A stretch of 64,000 bases of DNA from Lamellibrachia satsuma (Eukaryota; Annelida; Polychaeta; Sabellida; Siboglinidae), in assembly GCA_033239005.1 (NCBI GenBank), contig BSQZ01000004.1, forward strand, positions 15,037,507 to 15,101,506, in the 5' to 3' direction. The notes beneath the pieces were generated by a model. That model made no database searches, was not told the origin of the DNA, and saw only the letters and a list, made by a program, of their open reading frames with translations. The position numbers and the translations under genes were made by a program. Of this stretch, positions 60,401-64,000 are shown piece after piece. Position 1 is the stretch's first letter. Every line of letters starts with the position of its first letter.

Positions 60401-63056
60401 ATTTTAAATAAATTTGTTTTTGTGGTAGCTGTAGCCGGGGAACTGTAGTTTCAGACTATCTTAAGCTGTTGGGAAGTTTGTTCTAGATTTTGGGTGCAGC
60501 TACCGAGAAAAATGCTTGCCAAGATTCAGCTTAGTTTAGGAACAAAAACTTGTGAGATAGGTGATCGGAACTGCCATTTACTATTGTCATTCTAACGTCA
60601 ACTCAACTTTTCCGGGAAGCATAACAATATCAGTGATATGTCTGAATTAATTTACTTAATTATTGTTGCAAATTATGAAAGTTTGTATATCACCAGTGTC
60701 AACAACGTAAGGGGAATGTTGCTTTTGAGAATACCCATTTCTGAGACACTACTCACCCCAGATGAGCTTGCATGGTGTCTGCAGATGGAAGAACAAGCGA
60801 TCAATGTTGTAGTAAAGGCAGCAATTCCTTCAACCGCTCCCACGATGATCAGCACAATGTTCACTTTCTGTACACTCTATCAATAATACAAAACTAAAAA
60901 TAAATGGCCAGGTTAATTGTAAGTGACCAAGTCAATTGCAAATGGCCAGGTCAGTTAAAAAATGGGAAAATCCAACAGCAAAATAACGCGCTCACATAAT
61001 TCTATAATTTGCCTAGCCACATTTCACAAGATTAATTTGTATAATTGTAGTCTGAATTTGCATTTTTTTGTGAAGTGCTAACATTTGTACACCCCTGTTG
61101 GGACGGAATCATTTTCTATTCCTGCTCTATTAAAATGCAGCGCCAGTTAGTATAACTAGAAATGCTTTGTAGCCCTAAGCTACCAGTTTTCTTTGAACAA
61201 CAGATCAGTGTTTTTGACAAGAAAAATGATACACTGTACAGATAAAACAGTAAAACATAACATAAACCGAATTATTATCAACTGTACCCATTGCAACAAG
61301 GAGAAGCCCTCGCGAGATTTACGTAACTAAGTTGCGACGTTTGCCTAAGAAAGAAAATTTTTTTTCTCGAAAATTGAATTAGTCAATACAGTGAAATGAA
61401 TTAGTCAATACAGTCAAATTGCTCTTGCCCGAAGATGTTCTATTAAGCAGAGTCCACTCTTATATGAATTGTGTAGAAACTAAACTAGCCTTACTTGTTT
61501 ATGGCTTGAGACTTCATGACTAGCTGAATTCATTAGTATGATCGCAAACAGGATGGAAACCAATGACAGAGCAATCACAGATACAATCTGAAATGAAAAC
61601 AACAATAATTTGACTGTGTAAACATCTTGCCTTTGTAAATAATATCGTCCATATTTTGTTAAAAATTTATCTAGTCTTTGTTATTAAGACCAAAGGCAAC
61701 TGGTCTAAATAGAGTGGTTCAATGACTTAATCAATGTTGTTAAAAAAATTTATTCAATCTGGAACTCAACTGTGAATCTTGCAGTCGTGAGCAGGTGACT
61801 TTTACACTTGCATATACCATTTCTTAAACCATATATTTCCAGCTATTCTGTTGTTGTTTTCGCAACATGTTGCAGCAATATAAATAATATCATACATTTT
61901 AAGCTGACATGGTCTCTACTGTCAGTGCTGCAGTGCGAGTACATTGGCAATATAGTGGCAATGTTAAAACATACCGAACAACTTGTCTTGGCTCTGCCAG
62001 CCCAGATGCACAGGACACCAGTGATGAAAAACTGAAAGTGAAAGCCGCATTTACTGAATACAAACTGAAAGTGAAAGCCACGTCTACTGAATACAAACTG
62101 AAAGTCATAGAAGAATGTACTTCTACTATTAAGTTGTTATAAATACATTGTTATGATGATTTTGTTGTATTAATCTGTTTTACATTATGAAGTAGGCACG
62201 AGGACATTCAGTTGGTAAAAAACAATCTTCATTGATCTAGTCACTTACGTCATAACTGACAATAGATAATAGATGATCTGATGATTTTTTACCAGAAATG
62301 TATATATGGGTTGCTTTGTGATTCATTAGTTTTTCTTGGTTTTATATTCAAGCAACATGCGACAGTGAAATTAGCCTTCAGCCAACATATTTGCATCACA
62401 AACTACTTTGCCACTTTGACCTTTTTCAGTTCAGTCAGATGAAAACTAGTTTGTCCAATGTTTTCATCTAAACTAAGTAACAAATTTGTACAAATTGGCT
62501 AGCATGTGGTCATCAACAGAAAATGAGTCCGAAACAAGACGAGCAGTTTTAATTCAAACAACCCTGCTATCTTGGGGTACATAAGAAGTGTTAATAAACT
62601 ACATAAAAATTATGGATAGAGTACTCAGTGTACTTAAGTAACTAATTTGTTTCATTCTGAATGGGCCACATACGTGACCAGACCAAACAAATTTCATTTT
62701 ACCAATTTTCTCTGACCTAGAAACTATTTTGTCTACTTGTTAATTCAGATGTTCCGTTTTAGCAACATAAAATAAAAATGTGACAGTAGACTCCCTAAGA
62801 TGATGATACTTACAATGACGCCACCCCATATGCCTATGGAGCCCTTACTGTCAAAGACATTGGCGACGCATTGGAGTACGATGCATAGTATGCCTATTAA
62901 AAGTTGTGCACATCCGAGCATACTCGAAAGCTGGTGCTGGTAGTTTGTTCTTATGCTCGATGACTCATTCCGTATTAGCAGAATGTTGAACCTGCCCAGT
63001 GGCTGACGACCGCCAACTGGGGGTAAACGTCTCTGCATCACTGCTCGGTAGTTCAT
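57483..63056 (-). CDS. MS4A (CD20-like) four-pass membrane protein, copy 2
   Basis: Six minus-strand exons: 63056-62814, 62031-61975, 61587-61495, 60867-60757, 60236-60170 and 57700-57483. Lengths (243, 57, 93, 111, 67, 218 nt) and phases are identical to copy 1, giving 262 aa with an open frame. Differences are mostly substitutions. In TM1-TM2 the extracellular loop changes most (VSNNVV versus VFDSKG). Exon 2 ends in Ser rather than Leu, and TM4 has VEGIAA for VERIAA. Intact frames in both copies suggest both are functional paralogues. The last intron carries an extra in-frame cassette exon (58867-58769). Confidence 0.8.
57760..59800. repeat. Tandem duplication inside the last intron of MS4A copy 2
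   Basis: 57760-58680 and 58920-59860 are near-identical, each with a cassette-exon remnant at its left or right end. Copy 1 has a single version (41380-42300). The repeat unit is about 1.17 kb. Confidence 0.8.
58769..58867 (-). CDS. Symmetric proline-rich cassette exon in MS4A copy 2
   Basis: A 99-nt segment homologous to the start of the last exon. It has the same acceptor (GTATTGCAG|TT) but ends with an exon-5-like end and donor (GCACCAG|GTATGG). Both boundaries are phase 1, so inclusion adds 33 residues (PYPDQQPTMPAYG-type) without shifting the frame. It appears to be a fusion of exon 6 start and exon 5 end sequences. Use in mRNA is not known. Confidence 0.5.
59951..59995 (-). pseudogene. 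Truncated third copy of the cassette exon
   Basis: The right part of the same hybrid exon (CCCGCCTACGGAGTCCCGCC to the GCACCAG donor) recurs. The 5' part with its splice acceptor is missing, replaced at about 59993 by intron-like sequence. It cannot be spliced as an exon in its present form. Confidence 0.5.
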
Positions 63057-63399
63057 GGTCACAGCCTGTGAGAGATCAAGAATAGTCTTAATTTGATGAT
63101 AACATTTACTACGGAATACAACTCATATCAGGTACGCTAGTGCCAATCCTGAGCATACAAATCCATGTGATTATCTACATCTGATGGCATGCTTAAAGGG
63201 ACATCGCCATGCAAACTGGGATGTATGGATTGAATCTAGTGATGCTTCGGCACAGCTAAAATATTCATGAGAGTTGCTCTTCAGACATGTTTTGAACTGA
63301 TGATCTATTATCTGCATGCCATTTGACAAATGCAGGCTAAACATCACTGACAACAAGCGTGTTACCCACAGAGTAGAAAACAGCAAACGTGTCCACAAT

Positions 63400-64000
63400 C
63401 ACAAGAAAGGCAACAAAAATTAAGCGCAGAACTACAGGCCAGTCAGTCTAACCAGCATAGCAGGAAAAATATTAGAGCAAATAATCAGAGACACTGTCAC
63501 TGAACACATGAAAGAAAATGACCTGTTGAGTGACAAACAATTTGGTTTTATTAAGGGTCGCTCCACAGTTCTCCAACTACTAAAAGTACTTGACTCCTGG
63601 ACCGAGACACTAGAAAATGGTGGATGTATAGATGTAGTTTACTGTGACTTTATGAAAGCGTTTGACAAGGTTCCACATCGTCGACTTATAGGGAAACTCC
63701 AGAGCTATGGAATCAAGGAAAAAATTCTAGACTGGGTTGCAGCTATGCTGTCTTGCAGAAGTCAACGCGTTAGAGTTAACAACTCATTCTCATCTTGGCA
63801 GGAGGTCACCAGTGGTATACCACAAGGATCAGTGATTGGCCCTCTGGTATTTGTGATCTTTATAAATGATTTACCAGAAGTTATTAAGAGCTCTGAGCTA
63901 TTCCTATTCGCAGACGATATGAAGCTCTTCCGTGCAATCTACACTGAAGAGTACTGCACAAGTTTACAACAATATCTAATCCTTGCCAAACAATGGACAA
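63400..64000 (+). pseudogene. Jockey/CR1-like RT fragment (copy 2), cut by window end
   Basis: Plus strand, open over [61 protein letters not shown] and [11 protein letters not shown]. It keeps the 37 codons and the ADD frame that copy 1 has lost. It is 5'-truncated and continues beyond the window. Confidence 0.85.

Overview
The window is animal (metazoan) genomic DNA, most likely from a marine invertebrate. Genes have GT-AG introns, intergenic DNA is AT-rich, and there are long (AT)n, (GT)n and minisatellite arrays. I see non-LTR retrotransposons of several types, a hAT fragment, a tRNA-derived SINE, and an MS4A (CD20-like) membrane-protein gene present twice in tandem. I cannot name the species from sequence alone.

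Layout. 1-590 is a 45-bp minisatellite. 590-13945 is mostly unannotated DNA with a SINE (3.7-3.9 kb), GATTCC-rich repeats and a perfect palindrome (5.1-6.0 kb), one GC-rich coding exon (7.7-8.1 kb, minus strand) and a 56-bp minisatellite with a higher-order period of about 450 bp (11.8-13.2 kb). 13952-32423 is one complete Polinton/Maverick (adintovirus-like) element of 18,472 bp. It has about 145-bp terminal inverted repeats beginning AGTAGTTATAG and a perfect 6-bp target duplication, AATGCA. Its minus strand carries a compact virus-like gene set: PolB, packaging ATPase, several small conserved proteins, integrase, a membrane protein, minor capsid protein, a basic pX-like protein, major capsid protein and adenain-type protease. 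Its right third is accessory: tandem-repeat regulatory DNA, a replication protein A-like gene interrupted by two amber codons, a low-complexity nuclear-type protein, and a divergent two-exon plus-strand gene with its own TATA box.

34.2-64 kb is a tandem segmental duplication with a unit of about 18-19 kb. Copy 1 starts at 34225 and copy 2 at 53188. Each copy carries a minus-strand, six-exon MS4A-like gene with identical exon lengths (262 codons), an RTE-type LINE remnant flanked by (AT)n, and a second RT fragment. The copies differ by large indels: a solo-LTR-like insertion, a foldback insertion, complementary deletions in the RTE remnant, and extra proline-rich cassette exons. A fairly complete but frameshifted CR1-like LINE (49.66-53.18 kb) sits directly against the start of copy 2.

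How the Polinton genes fit together: PolB and an RPA-like single-strand-binding protein would serve DNA replication. The integrase serves insertion. The ATPase, the two capsid proteins, the pX-like protein and the protease form a virion assembly and maturation module. Several key parts look damaged. PolB has a frameshift between catalytic motifs A and B, the integrase lacks 16 residues between its last two acidic residues, and the protease has Cys at the position of the catalytic acid. The TIRs nonetheless differ by only two substitutions and one 3-bp indel, so the insertion looks recent. The most unusual observations are paired CTCF-like motifs in both TIRs, a 1,080-bp (GT)n array directly inside the left TIR, the amber-interrupted RPA-like gene, and matching 3'-end modules at the two ends of the core.
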